Assembly (NCBI GenBank): GCA_021798235.1
Contig: JAJZMO010000003.1
Coordinates: 1-16,359, forward strand
Source of the DNA: Acidobacteriota bacterium
GTDB taxonomy: Bacteria > Acidobacteriota > Terriglobia > Terriglobales > Acidobacteriaceae
DNA: 16,359 nt
Direction: 5' to 3'
This document shows positions 1-6,709 of this stretch, one piece after another (positions within the stretch are counted from its first letter, which is position 1; each line of letters starts with the position of its first letter). The notes under the pieces are model-generated. The model was not told the DNA's origin. It searched no databases and worked only from the letters and a program-made list of their open reading frames with translations. The translations under genes and the position numbers were made by a program.

Positions 1-13
1 CATCGGGCGTCGT

Positions 14-49
14 GTGCCCCACGTCTCGCTTTTGAGACGTGGGCTATGC
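14..49 (+). repeat. REP-like palindrome, copy 1
   Basis: A 10-bp perfect stem (18-27 with 34-43, arm CCCACGTCTC) closes on a 6-nt loop GCTTTT. It is preceded by the tetranucleotide GTGC and followed by CTATGC. The whole 36 bp recurs exactly at 1388-1423, and an inverted relative is at 1924-1953. The neighbouring RAYT gene makes a REP element the natural reading. A terminator is less likely because no T-tract follows. Confidence 0.85.
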
Positions 50-96
50 CGGTGCATTCTTGCTCGGAAGAAGGGCATGACTTTAGAAAGCAGCGA

Positions 97-212
97 GTCA
101 TTCTGAGCGAAGGTCGCCACGGCGACCGAAGTGAAGAATCCAGAGAATGCAGGCTAGTAAATACGAGGCGGAGATTCTCTGGATTCTTCGTCGCGATGCT
201 CCTCAGAATGAC
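97..212. repeat. Long imperfect inverted repeat, MITE-like
   Basis: The outer ends are an 11-bp perfect inverted pair (97-107 GTCATTCTGAG with 202-212). An inner 16-bp perfect pair (133-148 with 174-189) contains GAAGAATCC. The left arm carries an additional small hairpin, GGTCGCC-AC-GGCGACC, at 112-127. No convincing coding sequence lies inside. Elements of this type (GTCATTCTGAG... / ...GAAGAATCC) are recalled as dispersed intergenic repeats in acidobacterial genomes. Copy number could not be checked here. Confidence 0.75.
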
Positions 213-360
213 ACTGTATTGGAGTGCCCCAAAGTTTCTTACGCCTGAGTCAGAACCTCAACAAAGTCGGGTGGATCAGCTTCCCTGCAATTATTAGTTG
301 TTTCCAGTTTTCCTCAATATCCTTATTCTCCTTAATCTACTAGTGTAGTAGCCTTTCGAC
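213..360. other. A+T-rich leader of the DUF2971 gene
   Basis: This non-coding stretch lies between the inverted repeat and the ATG at 361. It contains an isolated GTGCCCCA (224-231) that matches the foot of the REP elements but lacks a stem. It also has a small palindrome CTAC-TAGT-GTAG at 337-348 just before the gene. No Shine-Dalgarno sequence of usual strength precedes 361, and no promoter is clear enough to name. Confidence 0.4.
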
Positions 361-1371
361 ATGAACCATTCAAACCAGAAAAACTCAGCACAAAATTGTA
401 ATCAACTTTCATTCGCCTTCGAAACATTTCGCAGCGAGTGCAAAAAAATCTTAGATGATTGGCATTCAGTATTGAGGAAACAATCTGTACCACCACATGT
501 CTATCACTACACCAATGACAAGGGCCTCATGGGGATTTTGGAAAGCGGAAAGTTATGGTTCACGGATATTTTTTCGCTGAATGATCCATCCGAGTTGAGG
601 CATGGTGTTTCACTTGCAATTAAGAAATTCGGCATCATGGCAGAGAATATATCTAAAAAACATGCGATTATTTCAAGAAAATTCAGAGAAATATTTGACG
701 AGGGAGTTCTAATTAACGATGGAATTCAAGGCATAGCTCACTTCTTCACCTGCTCGTTCAGCAAGTGCGGTGATGACCTAGGACAATGGCGAGCATACGC
801 AGATAACGGACATGGCTTTGCACTTTGCTTTGATGTTATGGGTTTAGAAAATGTTTTTGTGTATTCCGTAACAACAGATAAATTTGCCCGTGAAACATTC
901 CCTCTTGTTTATGATGACAGTCGTCTCGTTGAGGTACATGAAAAACTTATTGACAATACACTTGCGTACATTCAAGTTCTAGACGGTGCAGGCATTCCTG
1001 AAATGCCGGAAGAGCTTTTGCGGGACAACTTGAGGCAATTATACATAGAGCTTGCTAAGTACATTGTGACCATCTCCATCTATTTTAAACATGCGGGATA
1101 TGCGAATGAAGTTGAGTACCGATTTTTTGAACTACACGTCGCTGGTTCACGTCCGGAAGTCAGGTTCAGGGCGCGCAATAATTCTCTAGTTAAATATCGT
1201 GAATTCGATTGGAAGAGCGCAGGGGCGGATGTCCTCAGAAAAATCGTCATTGGCCCGGCGGCCAATTTCGAAAAATCCAAAGAGTTTGCCGAGGAATGCT
1301 TGCGCAGGGCTGGCTTTGATCCCGCCAGTATCGAAATCACACAATCGAAAATTCCCTACCAGCCCGCATGA
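361..1371 (+). CDS. DUF2971 family protein
   Basis: This is a 336-residue soluble protein. The family is recognised from the N-terminal block with HYT (49-51), an isoleucine/leucine-rich 'GILESGKLW' stretch and NDPSE (74-78). Further blocks are the central DDLGQWRAYA (138-147) followed by GFALCFD (152-158), and the late GYANEVEYR (246-254). Family function is not settled. The arrangement of an early His, a central Tyr and a late Glu (H49, Y146, E252) resembles the H-Y-E pattern of ADP-ribosyltransferase folds, but that is inference. The gene is markedly A+T-richer than everything downstream and lies between two identical REP palindromes, consistent with recent acquisition. Its ATG has only a weak ribosome-binding site, and the start is supported mainly by frame. 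No signal peptide or membrane segment is seen. Confidence 0.8.
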   Translation: MNHSNQKNSAQNCNQLSFAFETFRSECKKILDDWHSVLRKQSVPPHVYHYTNDKGLMGILESGKLWFTDIFSLNDPSELRHGVSLAIKKFGIMAENISKKHAIISRKFREIFDEGVLINDGIQGIAHFFTCSFSKCGDDLGQWRAYADNGHGFALCFDVMGLENVFVYSVTTDKFARETFPLVYDDSRLVEVHEKLIDNTLAYIQVLDGAGIPEMPEELLRDNLRQLYIELAKYIVTISIYFKHAGYANEVEYRFFELHVAGSRPEVRFRARNNSLVKYREFDWKSAGADVLRKIVIGPAANFEKSKEFAEECLRRAGFDPASIEITQSKIPYQPA

Positions 1372-1387
1372 CAGCCGGGGTGCCGGG

Positions 1388-1423
1388 GTGCCCCACGTCT
1401 CGCTTTTGAGACGTGGGCTATGC
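1388..1423 (+). repeat. REP-like palindrome, copy 2
   Basis: This is an exact 36-bp duplicate of 14-49: GTGC foot, 10-bp stem 1392-1401/1408-1417, loop GCTTTT. It sits directly between the DUF2971 stop and the RAYT start, so the DUF2971 gene is bracketed by direct repeats. Just upstream, GGGGTGCC is tandemly doubled (from 1377). Confidence 0.9.
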
Positions 1424-1430
1424 TGTTCGC

Positions 1431-1958
1431 ATGACCACCGGCCTTGTCCGTTACCAAGAAACCGGAGACCTGCACTTCATCACATTCAGTTGTTTTCAAA
1501 GACGACCCTACTTGGTCTCGAATGAAAGCAAAGATTTGGTTGTCGATGCGCTGGAGCGGATGCGCCTTCGGTACGGATTTTCTGTATACGGTTACGTCGT
1601 GATGCCGGAGCATGTTCATCTGTTGGTAAGTGAGCCGGAGAATGGGATTCTTGCACGGGCCATCCAGGCCATCAAGTTGTCGGTAAGTGTTCGCCGCCAA
1701 AAACGGCCTTTTTGGCAGGCAAGGTATTACGACTTCAATGTGTTTTCTGAGAAGAAGCGCGTGGAGAAGTTGCGCTACATCCATCGCAACCCTGTGACAC
1801 GCGGCTTGGTGAAGCGGCCAGAAGACTGGGCTTGGTCCAGCTTTCGACACTACGCCAGTGGAGTACGAACAACGGTTGAGATCGAATCTTCTTGGACGGC
1901 AGCACGTCGGGAGCGCGCGAGTTCCCACGTCTCAGAATCGAGACGTGGGGCACCCTGA
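1431..1958 (+). CDS. REP-associated tyrosine transposase (RAYT, Y1 transposase)
   Basis: This 175-residue HUH-type Y1 single-strand DNA transposase is the class that binds and cleaves REP hairpins. It shows the typical HFITFSC strand (15-21), the HUH-like metal motif PEHVHLL (H61, H63) and the conserved RYIHRNPV (115-122), whose Tyr116 is the likely nucleophile. The hallmark EDWAWSS (131-137) follows. The start is placed at ATG 1431. An upstream in-frame GTG at 1413 lies inside the REP stem and is unlikely to be used. The last codons and the stop run through the inverted REP copy at 1924-1953, so the C-terminal residues are encoded by the palindrome. Length matches the family (about 150-180 residues), and the gene looks intact. 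Confidence 0.9.
   Translation: MTTGLVRYQETGDLHFITFSCFQRRPYLVSNESKDLVVDALERMRLRYGFSVYGYVVMPEHVHLLVSEPENGILARAIQAIKLSVSVRRQKRPFWQARYYDFNVFSEKKRVEKLRYIHRNPVTRGLVKRPEDWAWSSFRHYASGVRTTVEIESSWTAARRERASSHVSESRRGAP
1924..1953 (-). repeat. REP-like palindrome, inverted copy 3
   Basis: The same 10-bp stem arms (1924-1933 and 1940-1949) carry a different loop, AGAATC, followed by GCAC, the complement of the GTGC foot. It is therefore in opposite orientation to copies 1 and 2, giving the RAYT gene a convergent REP pair (BIME-like layout). It overlaps the 3' end of the transposase gene. Confidence 0.85.
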
Positions 1959-1997
1959 AGAATAATCTTTCCATCCCAATGTACGGAAGAGGGAACA

Positions 1998-2041
1998 CCA
2001 TCAAATGATGGATCGACTAAAATCGAAGGTTCTGAACTTCG
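1998..2041. promoter_or_regulatory. Palindromes in the fumarase leader
   Basis: A 6+6-bp inverted repeat CCATCA-AA-TGATGG (1998-2011) is followed by an imperfect dyad, CGAA-G-GTTC-T-GAAC-TTCG (2024-2041), just before the Shine-Dalgarno GAGGGGA (2044-2050). These could be operator or leader structures for the fumarase gene. No regulator is recognised for them, and a role is speculative. Confidence 0.3.
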
Positions 2042-2060
2042 TTGAGGGGAATCACCGCAC

Positions 2061-3572
2061 ATGGCCACGATCCGCCAGAATGATCTGATCCAAAGCGTCG
2101 CCGACGCGCTGCAATTCATCTCCTACTACCATCCGGTGGACTACATCACCAGCCTGGCGCGAGCCTATGAGCGCGAGCAGTCGCACGCGGCCAAGGACGC
2201 GATGGCGCAAATTCTCATCAACTCGCGCATGTGCGCCGAGGGCCACCGGCCCATCTGCCAGGACACCGGCATTGTCGACGTGTTTTTGAAGGTGGGCATG
2301 GATGTGCGCTGGGATGCGCAGATGACCGTCGAGGAGATGGTGAATGAAGGCGTGCGCCGCGCCTATCTGAACCCGGACAACAAGCTGCGCGCCTCGATCC
2401 TGGCCGATCCCGCCGGTGCGCGCAAGAACACGAAGGACAACACGCCGGCCGTGGTGAATGTTTCGCTGGTCAAGGGCGGCAACGTGGAGGTGATCGTTGC
2501 AGCCAAGGGCGGCGGCTCGGAGGCGAAGTCGAAGTTCGTGATGCTGAACCCGTCGGACTCTGTGGTGGACTGGGTGCTGCAAACCGTGCCAACCATGGGC
2601 GCGGGCTGGTGTCCGCCGGGAATGCTGGGCATTGGCATTGGCGGCACGGCGGAAAAAGCGATGTTGATGGCCAAAGAAGCGTTGATGGCTCCCATTGATA
2701 TGCAGGAGCTGATCGCGCGCGGGCCGAAGAATCGCATCGAAGAGCTGCGCGTGGAACTCTACGAAAAAGTGAACCGGCTGGGCATTGGCGCGCAGGGTTT
2801 GGGCGGGCTGACCACGGTGCTGGACGTGAAGATTCTCGACTATCCCACGCACGCGGCCAATCTGCCGGTGGCCATGATTCCCAACTGCGCGGCCACGCGC
2901 CACGCGCACTTTACGCTGGATGGCAGCGGCCCGGTGGCGCTGGAGCCGCCGCCGTTGCACCTGTGGCCGAAGCTGACCTATGACGTCTCCACCGCGCGGC
3001 GCGTGAACCTGAACACCGTAACGCGCGCCGAGGCTGCGGCGTGGAAGCCGGGCGAGGTGCTGCTGTTGAGCGGAAAATTACTGACCGGGCGCGATGCTGC
3101 GCACAAGCGCATGACGGAGATGCTGGCGCGCGGCGAAAAGCTGCCCGTCGATTGCACGAATCGCTTTATCTATTATGTTGGCCCGGTCGATCCAGTGCGG
3201 GAGGAAGTGATGGGTCCAGCCGGCCCTACCACGGCCACGCGCATGGATAAATTTACGCGGCCCATGCTGGAGCAGACCGGCCTGCTGGGCATGATTGGCA
3301 AGGCCGAGCGCGGCCCGGCGGCCATTGAGGCCATCCGCGACAACCAGGCCGTGTATTTGATCGCTATTGGTGGCGCGGCGTATCTGGTTTCGAAGGCCAT
3401 TCGCGCGGCGCGTGTGCTGGCGTTTGAGGATTTGGGCATGGAGGCCATCTACGAGTTTGACGTGCAGGACATGCCCGTCACCGTGGCCGTTGATAGCAAA
3501 GGCATCTCCGTGCACCGGACCGGCCCGGAGGAATGGCAGCAGCGCATCGCAGGAATTCCAATCTTGCAGTGA
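2061..3572 (+). CDS. Fumarate hydratase class I (iron-sulfur)
   Basis: The product is 503 residues and should catalyse reversible hydration of fumarate to malate in the TCA cycle, in the cytoplasm. The N-terminal part is the alpha (Fe-S) domain. C66 in RPICQDTG, C184 in GWCPPG and C276 in PNCAATRH are the expected [4Fe-4S] ligands, and their spacing (118 and 92) is close to that of characterised class I fumarases. The C-terminal beta domain carries the conserved GPAGPTTATRMD (385-396) and GMIGKAERG (410-418). The family is single-chain FumA/FumB type, and the length is slightly below the E. coli enzymes (about 548 residues). ATG 2061 is preceded by GAGGGGA with a 10-nt spacer. It begins the GC-rich, core-like part of the window. 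The oxygen-labile cluster fits the redox-related neighbours, but no shared operon is evident. Confidence 0.93.
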   Translation: MATIRQNDLIQSVADALQFISYYHPVDYITSLARAYEREQSHAAKDAMAQILINSRMCAEGHRPICQDTGIVDVFLKVGMDVRWDAQMTVEEMVNEGVRRAYLNPDNKLRASILADPAGARKNTKDNTPAVVNVSLVKGGNVEVIVAAKGGGSEAKSKFVMLNPSDSVVDWVLQTVPTMGAGWCPPGMLGIGIGGTAEKAMLMAKEALMAPIDMQELIARGPKNRIEELRVELYEKVNRLGIGAQGLGGLTTVLDVKILDYPTHAANLPVAMIPNCAATRHAHFTLDGSGPVALEPPPLHLWPKLTYDVSTARRVNLNTVTRAEAAAWKPGEVLLLSGKLLTGRDAAHKRMTEMLARGEKLPVDCTNRFIYYVGPVDPVREEVMGPAGPTTATRMDKFTRPMLEQTGLLGMIGKAERGPAAIEAIRDNQAVYLIAIGGAAYLVSKAIRAARVLAFEDLGMEAIYEFDVQDMPVTVAVDSKGISVHRTGPEEWQQRIAGIPILQ

Positions 3573-3596
3573 GGTAGTTTTGGCCCCATGGGCTGG

Positions 3597-3610
3597 GTGA
3601 CCGACGTCAC
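3597..3610. promoter_or_regulatory. CRP/FNR-type operator upstream of usp 1
   Basis: The sequence is a perfect palindrome, GTGAC-CGAC-GTCAC. Its centre is about 80 bp before the ATG at 3684. Perfect GTGAC-N4-GTCAC copies also occur at 5648 and 7446, each upstream of a gene. The half-site and spacing fit a CRP/FNR-family dimer, most simply the regulator encoded at 4709. Confidence 0.7.
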
Positions 3611-3683
3611 ATGCAGATGTAGTGCGTATCACATGCCCGGCCCTCAGGGCTGTCTAGGATGAAGCCTGAGCAAGAGGTGCGGC

Positions 3684-4589
3684 ATGACCACAGGCGCGCA
3701 GTTTGGAGAGGGACCGGTGCTGGCGGGCGTGGATTTTTCTCCCGCTTCGGATGCAGTGGTGGAGTACGCGGCGCGACTGGCGCGGGTTGAGGGTCGCCCG
3801 CTGCATGTGATCTACGTCCTGCCCGTGGTGCCGGAGGATTCTGCCCCGCTGTTGGATGTGCAGGAGGCTGAGCTGCAACAGCGCGTGGCTGAGGCCCAGC
3901 GTGTGATGGGCAAGACCGGGGTGGTGAAGGGCACAATCGCTGCGGGCAATGCGGCGCACACCCTGTTGGCGCAGGCGGATGCACTGCATGCAGCCTGCAT
4001 CGTGGTGGGAACGGCGGCGCTGCAAAGCGTGGACCGGTTCCTGCTGGGGTCGGTGGCAGAGACCGTGGTGCGCACATCGAATCATCCTGTGCTGGTGGTG
4101 GGGCCACAGGCGGTGAAGACCCAGCTGGGTGATTTGCCGTGGCGGCACGTGCTGCTGGCCTGTGACACGCAGCATGGAGTGACGGCGGCGGCGCGTCTGG
4201 CCGGGGAACTGGCCGTGCGCAACCATGCGCGGCTGACCATCTTTCACGTCAAGCGGGATGGCCTGCAAAATCTGAGTGAAGAAGAATTTGCTGCGATGGA
4301 GCCGATGCTGACGCCGGAGGCGTGGCTGGCCGTGCAGCCGCAGTGTTTGATCCGCGCTGGCGAGCCAGCGCAGGAGATTGTGCGCATGGCGGTCGACAGC
4401 GCAGCCGATCTGCTGGTGATGAGCGTGCGCAGTGGCAGTGAGATGTTGACACATCTGCGTGGGGGAATTTTGGCGCGGGTTTTGCGCTCGGTGCGTTGCC
4501 CGGTGCTGGTGTTGCGGGAGGCTGCTGGCAAAGGCCGCGCGCATGTCCCAGCGCAGGGAAACAAAGACGCAGTGCGCCACATCGCCTGA
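3684..4589 (+). CDS. Universal stress protein, tandem UspA domains
   Basis: This 301-residue cytoplasmic protein is built of two UspA folds (about 11-140 and 154-277). Each ends in the usual valine-rich strand (NHPVLVVG; RCPVLVLR). In the first domain the nucleotide loop reads GTAALQSVDRFLLGS (109-123). The spacing of the G-2X-G-9X-G(S/T) motif is kept, but the second Gly is Ala, so ATP binding is uncertain. The second domain lacks a clear motif. Usp proteins act in survival under starvation, anoxia or oxidative stress, often as nucleotide-dependent signalling partners. The start at 3684 has AGAGGTG at 3673-3679, five bases before the ATG. A perfect CRP/FNR-type palindrome upstream and the regulator gene directly downstream suggest redox-responsive expression. 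Confidence 0.9.
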   Translation: MTTGAQFGEGPVLAGVDFSPASDAVVEYAARLARVEGRPLHVIYVLPVVPEDSAPLLDVQEAELQQRVAEAQRVMGKTGVVKGTIAAGNAAHTLLAQADALHAACIVVGTAALQSVDRFLLGSVAETVVRTSNHPVLVVGPQAVKTQLGDLPWRHVLLACDTQHGVTAAARLAGELAVRNHARLTIFHVKRDGLQNLSEEEFAAMEPMLTPEAWLAVQPQCLIRAGEPAQEIVRMAVDSAADLLVMSVRSGSEMLTHLRGGILARVLRSVRCPVLVLREAAGKGRAHVPAQGNKDAVRHIA

Positions 4590-4653
4590 AATCGTGCTCC
4601 CGTGAATGCGGCGGATCGAGCCGACTCATTCTGTCCTTCGCCGATTTTACGCG

Positions 4654-4667
4654 GTGATTGGTATCAT
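4654..4667. promoter_or_regulatory. CRP/FNR-type operator upstream of the regulator gene
   Basis: GTGAT-TGGT-ATCAT is a perfect inverted repeat that includes the classical FNR core TGAT-N4-ATCA. It ends 41 bases before the ATG at 4709, a position that suggests autoregulation. It is the A/T variant of the GTGAC-N4-GTCAC copies found upstream of neighbouring genes. Confidence 0.65.
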
Positions 4668-4708
4668 GGAGTACAAATCGGGGAACAAGGTTGCACGGAG
4701 CATGAAGC

Positions 4709-5416
4709 ATGGCCGAACCAAACTTCAACATTAAACAGCCGGAAAGTTGCCTGACCTGCACCAGCCGGCACGAGGACTGGTTCTGCAACCTGTCGCCGCA
4801 GGCGCTGGCGGAGTTTGAGGCCCTGGGCATGCACATGATGGTGCCGCCGGGCGGGACGCTGTTCTTCGAAGGGCAGTCGGCGCACAGCGTGTATGTGCTT
4901 TGCCATGGCCATGCGAAGCTGATGACCTCATCGCGCGAAGGCAAGACGCTGTTGGTGCGCATTACCAAGCCGGGCGACGTGCTGGGCCTGAGCGCGGCCA
5001 TCTCGGGCACGCCGTATGAGATCACGGCGCAGGCTCTGGATCCCGTGCAGGTGAAGTCATTTCAGCGGCAGGATTTTTTGCGGTTTCTGGAGCGGCACAT
5101 TGAAGGCAGCATGCACGCCACCAAAATGATGAACCGCGAATACCGCAACGCATTGAGCGATGCGACCCGGCTGGCGCTGTCGAGTTCGATTCCGGGGCGC
5201 GTGGCGCGGCTGTTTCTGGAGATGGCCAACGGGCAGGAAGCCAACGGCCAGCGCTTCACTATGTCTCTGACGCATGAAGACCTGGCGACCATGCTGGGCA
5301 CCACGCGCGAATCCGTCACGCGCGCGTTGAATGAGATGAAGCGCAAAGGGATGATCGCCATCAAGGGTACATCGATCACGCTGCTGCGCAAGGATGCGCT
5401 GGAAGTTTTGGTCTAG
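4709..5416 (+). CDS. CRP/FNR family transcriptional regulator with N-terminal Cys cluster
   Basis: The product is 235 residues: an N-terminal cysteine patch, a cyclic-nucleotide-binding-like beta-roll (about 35-120), a dimerisation helix (about 125-160) and a C-terminal winged helix. The recognition helix is TTRESVTRALNEM (198-210). R200, E201 and R205 match the R-E-x3-R of E. coli CRP (R180, E181, R185), which reads GTGA. FNR uses E-x2-S-R for TTGAT. C14, C17 and C26 (C-x2-C-x8-C) resemble the FNR [4Fe-4S] ligands. The fourth FNR cysteine has no counterpart at the expected place, and the only other cysteine is C65 in the beta-roll. The CRP cAMP residues are not recognisable. It is therefore probably a redox, O2 or NO sensor, which is inferred. 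GGAG at 4697-4700 supports ATG 4709. A matching palindrome lies in its own upstream region. Confidence 0.9.
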   Translation: MAEPNFNIKQPESCLTCTSRHEDWFCNLSPQALAEFEALGMHMMVPPGGTLFFEGQSAHSVYVLCHGHAKLMTSSREGKTLLVRITKPGDVLGLSAAISGTPYEITAQALDPVQVKSFQRQDFLRFLERHIEGSMHATKMMNREYRNALSDATRLALSSSIPGRVARLFLEMANGQEANGQRFTMSLTHEDLATMLGTTRESVTRALNEMKRKGMIAIKGTSITLLRKDALEVLV

Positions 5417-5647
5417 GGAATCTTGGTTCATCGCCACAACCATCCCCCAGGGGTTTAAGGCCCGGCTCGCATTGCGGGTGCTTTCGGATGGGCTAAAGAC
5501 CATCCCCTTCATGGGATCCTGTCCCGCTCCTTCAATGTCAGCTTGAATCAGAATTTCCCGCATCCGCAAGCCGCCGTGCGGCTGTGCGGCGGTCACAAAT
5601 TTTCCCAAACAAAATTTCATACGTGTGCCGTACATCCGGCTGTTTTT
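5417..5647. other. Intergenic region with small palindromes
   Basis: No gene is supported here. ACCATCCCC occurs at 5439 and again at 5499. Each copy is followed by short G-rich complementary pieces (for example CCCC-A-GGGG and GGATGG...CCATCC, 5486-5506), resembling a degenerate intergenic repeat. A 6-bp GC stem (5571-5576 with 5587-5592) lies further on and might be a weak terminator for the regulator gene, but no real T-tract follows. The usp 2 operator begins at 5648. Confidence 0.35.
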
Positions 5648-5661
5648 GTGACTGGCGTCAC
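5648..5661. promoter_or_regulatory. CRP/FNR-type operator upstream of usp 2
   Basis: GTGAC-TGGC-GTCAC is a perfect palindrome centred about 77 bp before the ATG at 5732, nearly the same distance as the site in front of usp 1 (about 80 bp). The preceding T extends it to the CRP-like TGTGA half-site. Confidence 0.7.
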
Positions 5662-5731
5662 GGGCTGGTGTGCCGAGCCTCACATTCGATCCCGCATCGT
5701 TCAGCAGATACTCAGGGCGTAGAGGAGCCTT

Positions 5732-6661
5732 ATGTCCACGCGGCAAATTCAATTGTGGGCCAGTCCGCGTCGCATTCTTCTGGCGACGGGGTTGGTGGAT
5801 CTGAAGTTCACGCTGCCTGTGGCAATTCGTCAGGCGCTTACGTACAAGGCCGAGTTGAAGATTGTGCATGTGCTGCCGGATGCGGCGGCCCCGGTGGTGG
5901 ATCCGGTGCTGATGATGTACTCCGACCCGGACCGGATGCGGCGCACGGCCGAAGAAGAGTTGAAGAGCGCGGCGGAGCAGGCAGAGACGGCGGGTGTGTC
6001 CTGCGGCTACCAACTGGTCAGTGGCAATGTGGTCAATGAGCTGATCGAGATTGCCGCGCAGTGGAAGGCGGAGCGAATCGTGGCCGGCTCACATGGAAAA
6101 TCCAAACATCACATGCACATGCTTGGCTCAGCGGCAGAGTCCATCTTTCATCGCAGCGAGGTGCCCGTGTTGGCGGTGGGGCCGAAGGTGGTGCAGCGCA
6201 CGCTGGGGCCGAATGACCGGATGCGCATTGTGTTTGCCACCAAGCTGGACCAAGGCGCGCGGCGCATTGCCGAGTTTGCCCTGAGCGTGGCTGAGAACCA
6301 CCAGGCCGACGTATGGATGGTGCACGTGGTGACCAATGTGGTGCAGGAGCATCCGACGGCGGGGCCAGTGCGCGCCTACGCCAGCCGCATGATGCAAGAC
6401 CTGATCCGCGAGAACAATGTGCGCAAGTGCAACCCGGTGTGTGATGTGGTCTACGGCCCGGCGGTGGAATCGATTCTGGCCTACGCTGCGCGGCAGAGCG
6501 CGGACATGATCGTGATGGGTGCTTCCGCGCACTCGGCATTTGATGCGCGGTTTATTCCCGGCACGGCCTATCGCGTGCTGTGCGACTCTGCGCGCCCGGT
6601 GCTGGTGCTGAAGCAGGAGTCGGTTTGGGTACAGAAAGGCCTAACGGCGGAAGCCATTTGA
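5732..6661 (+). CDS. Universal stress protein, tandem UspA domains
   Basis: This 309-residue protein has two UspA domains (about 12-150 and 160-295). The first carries an intact nucleotide-binding motif, GSHGKSKHHMHMLGS (119-133): G-2X-G-9X-G-S with G119, G122 and G132. The second domain has only a degenerate version near MGASAHSAF. Binding of ATP by the first domain is therefore plausible, unlike usp 1, where the motif is broken. The start at 5732 follows AGAGGAG (5721-5727). The gene is followed after 48 nt by a small membrane protein gene and then a terminator, so the two are probably co-transcribed from the promoter carrying the 5648 operator. Confidence 0.9.
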   Translation: MSTRQIQLWASPRRILLATGLVDLKFTLPVAIRQALTYKAELKIVHVLPDAAAPVVDPVLMMYSDPDRMRRTAEEELKSAAEQAETAGVSCGYQLVSGNVVNELIEIAAQWKAERIVAGSHGKSKHHMHMLGSAAESIFHRSEVPVLAVGPKVVQRTLGPNDRMRIVFATKLDQGARRIAEFALSVAENHQADVWMVHVVTNVVQEHPTAGPVRAYASRMMQDLIRENNVRKCNPVCDVVYGPAVESILAYAARQSADMIVMGASAHSAFDARFIPGTAYRVLCDSARPVLVLKQESVWVQKGLTAEAI

Positions 6662-6709
6662 AGCGCGCGCTGCGTGCAGACGGATGAAATTTTCAGGGGA
6701 AGGTGACGG

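Noticed and set aside
46..297. 83-codon ORF at the left end
   Set aside because: It runs through the inverted repeat 97-212 and starts inside a REP tail; no ribosome-binding site or family resemblance.
14..1953. REP copies as a CRISPR array
   Set aside because: Only three copies, one inverted, at very unequal spacing and with genes between them; no spacers or cas genes.
2042..2055. TTGAG-GGGA-ATCAC as a seventh CRP/FNR-type site before the fumarase
   Set aside because: It keeps only the TGA-N6-TCA core, differs from the consensus in two positions, and coincides with the Shine-Dalgarno GAGGGGA, which explains it better.
3640..3650. Small GCCC-TCA-GGGC hairpin as fumarase terminator
   Set aside because: Stem of four base pairs, no T-tract, and located after the operator for usp 1.
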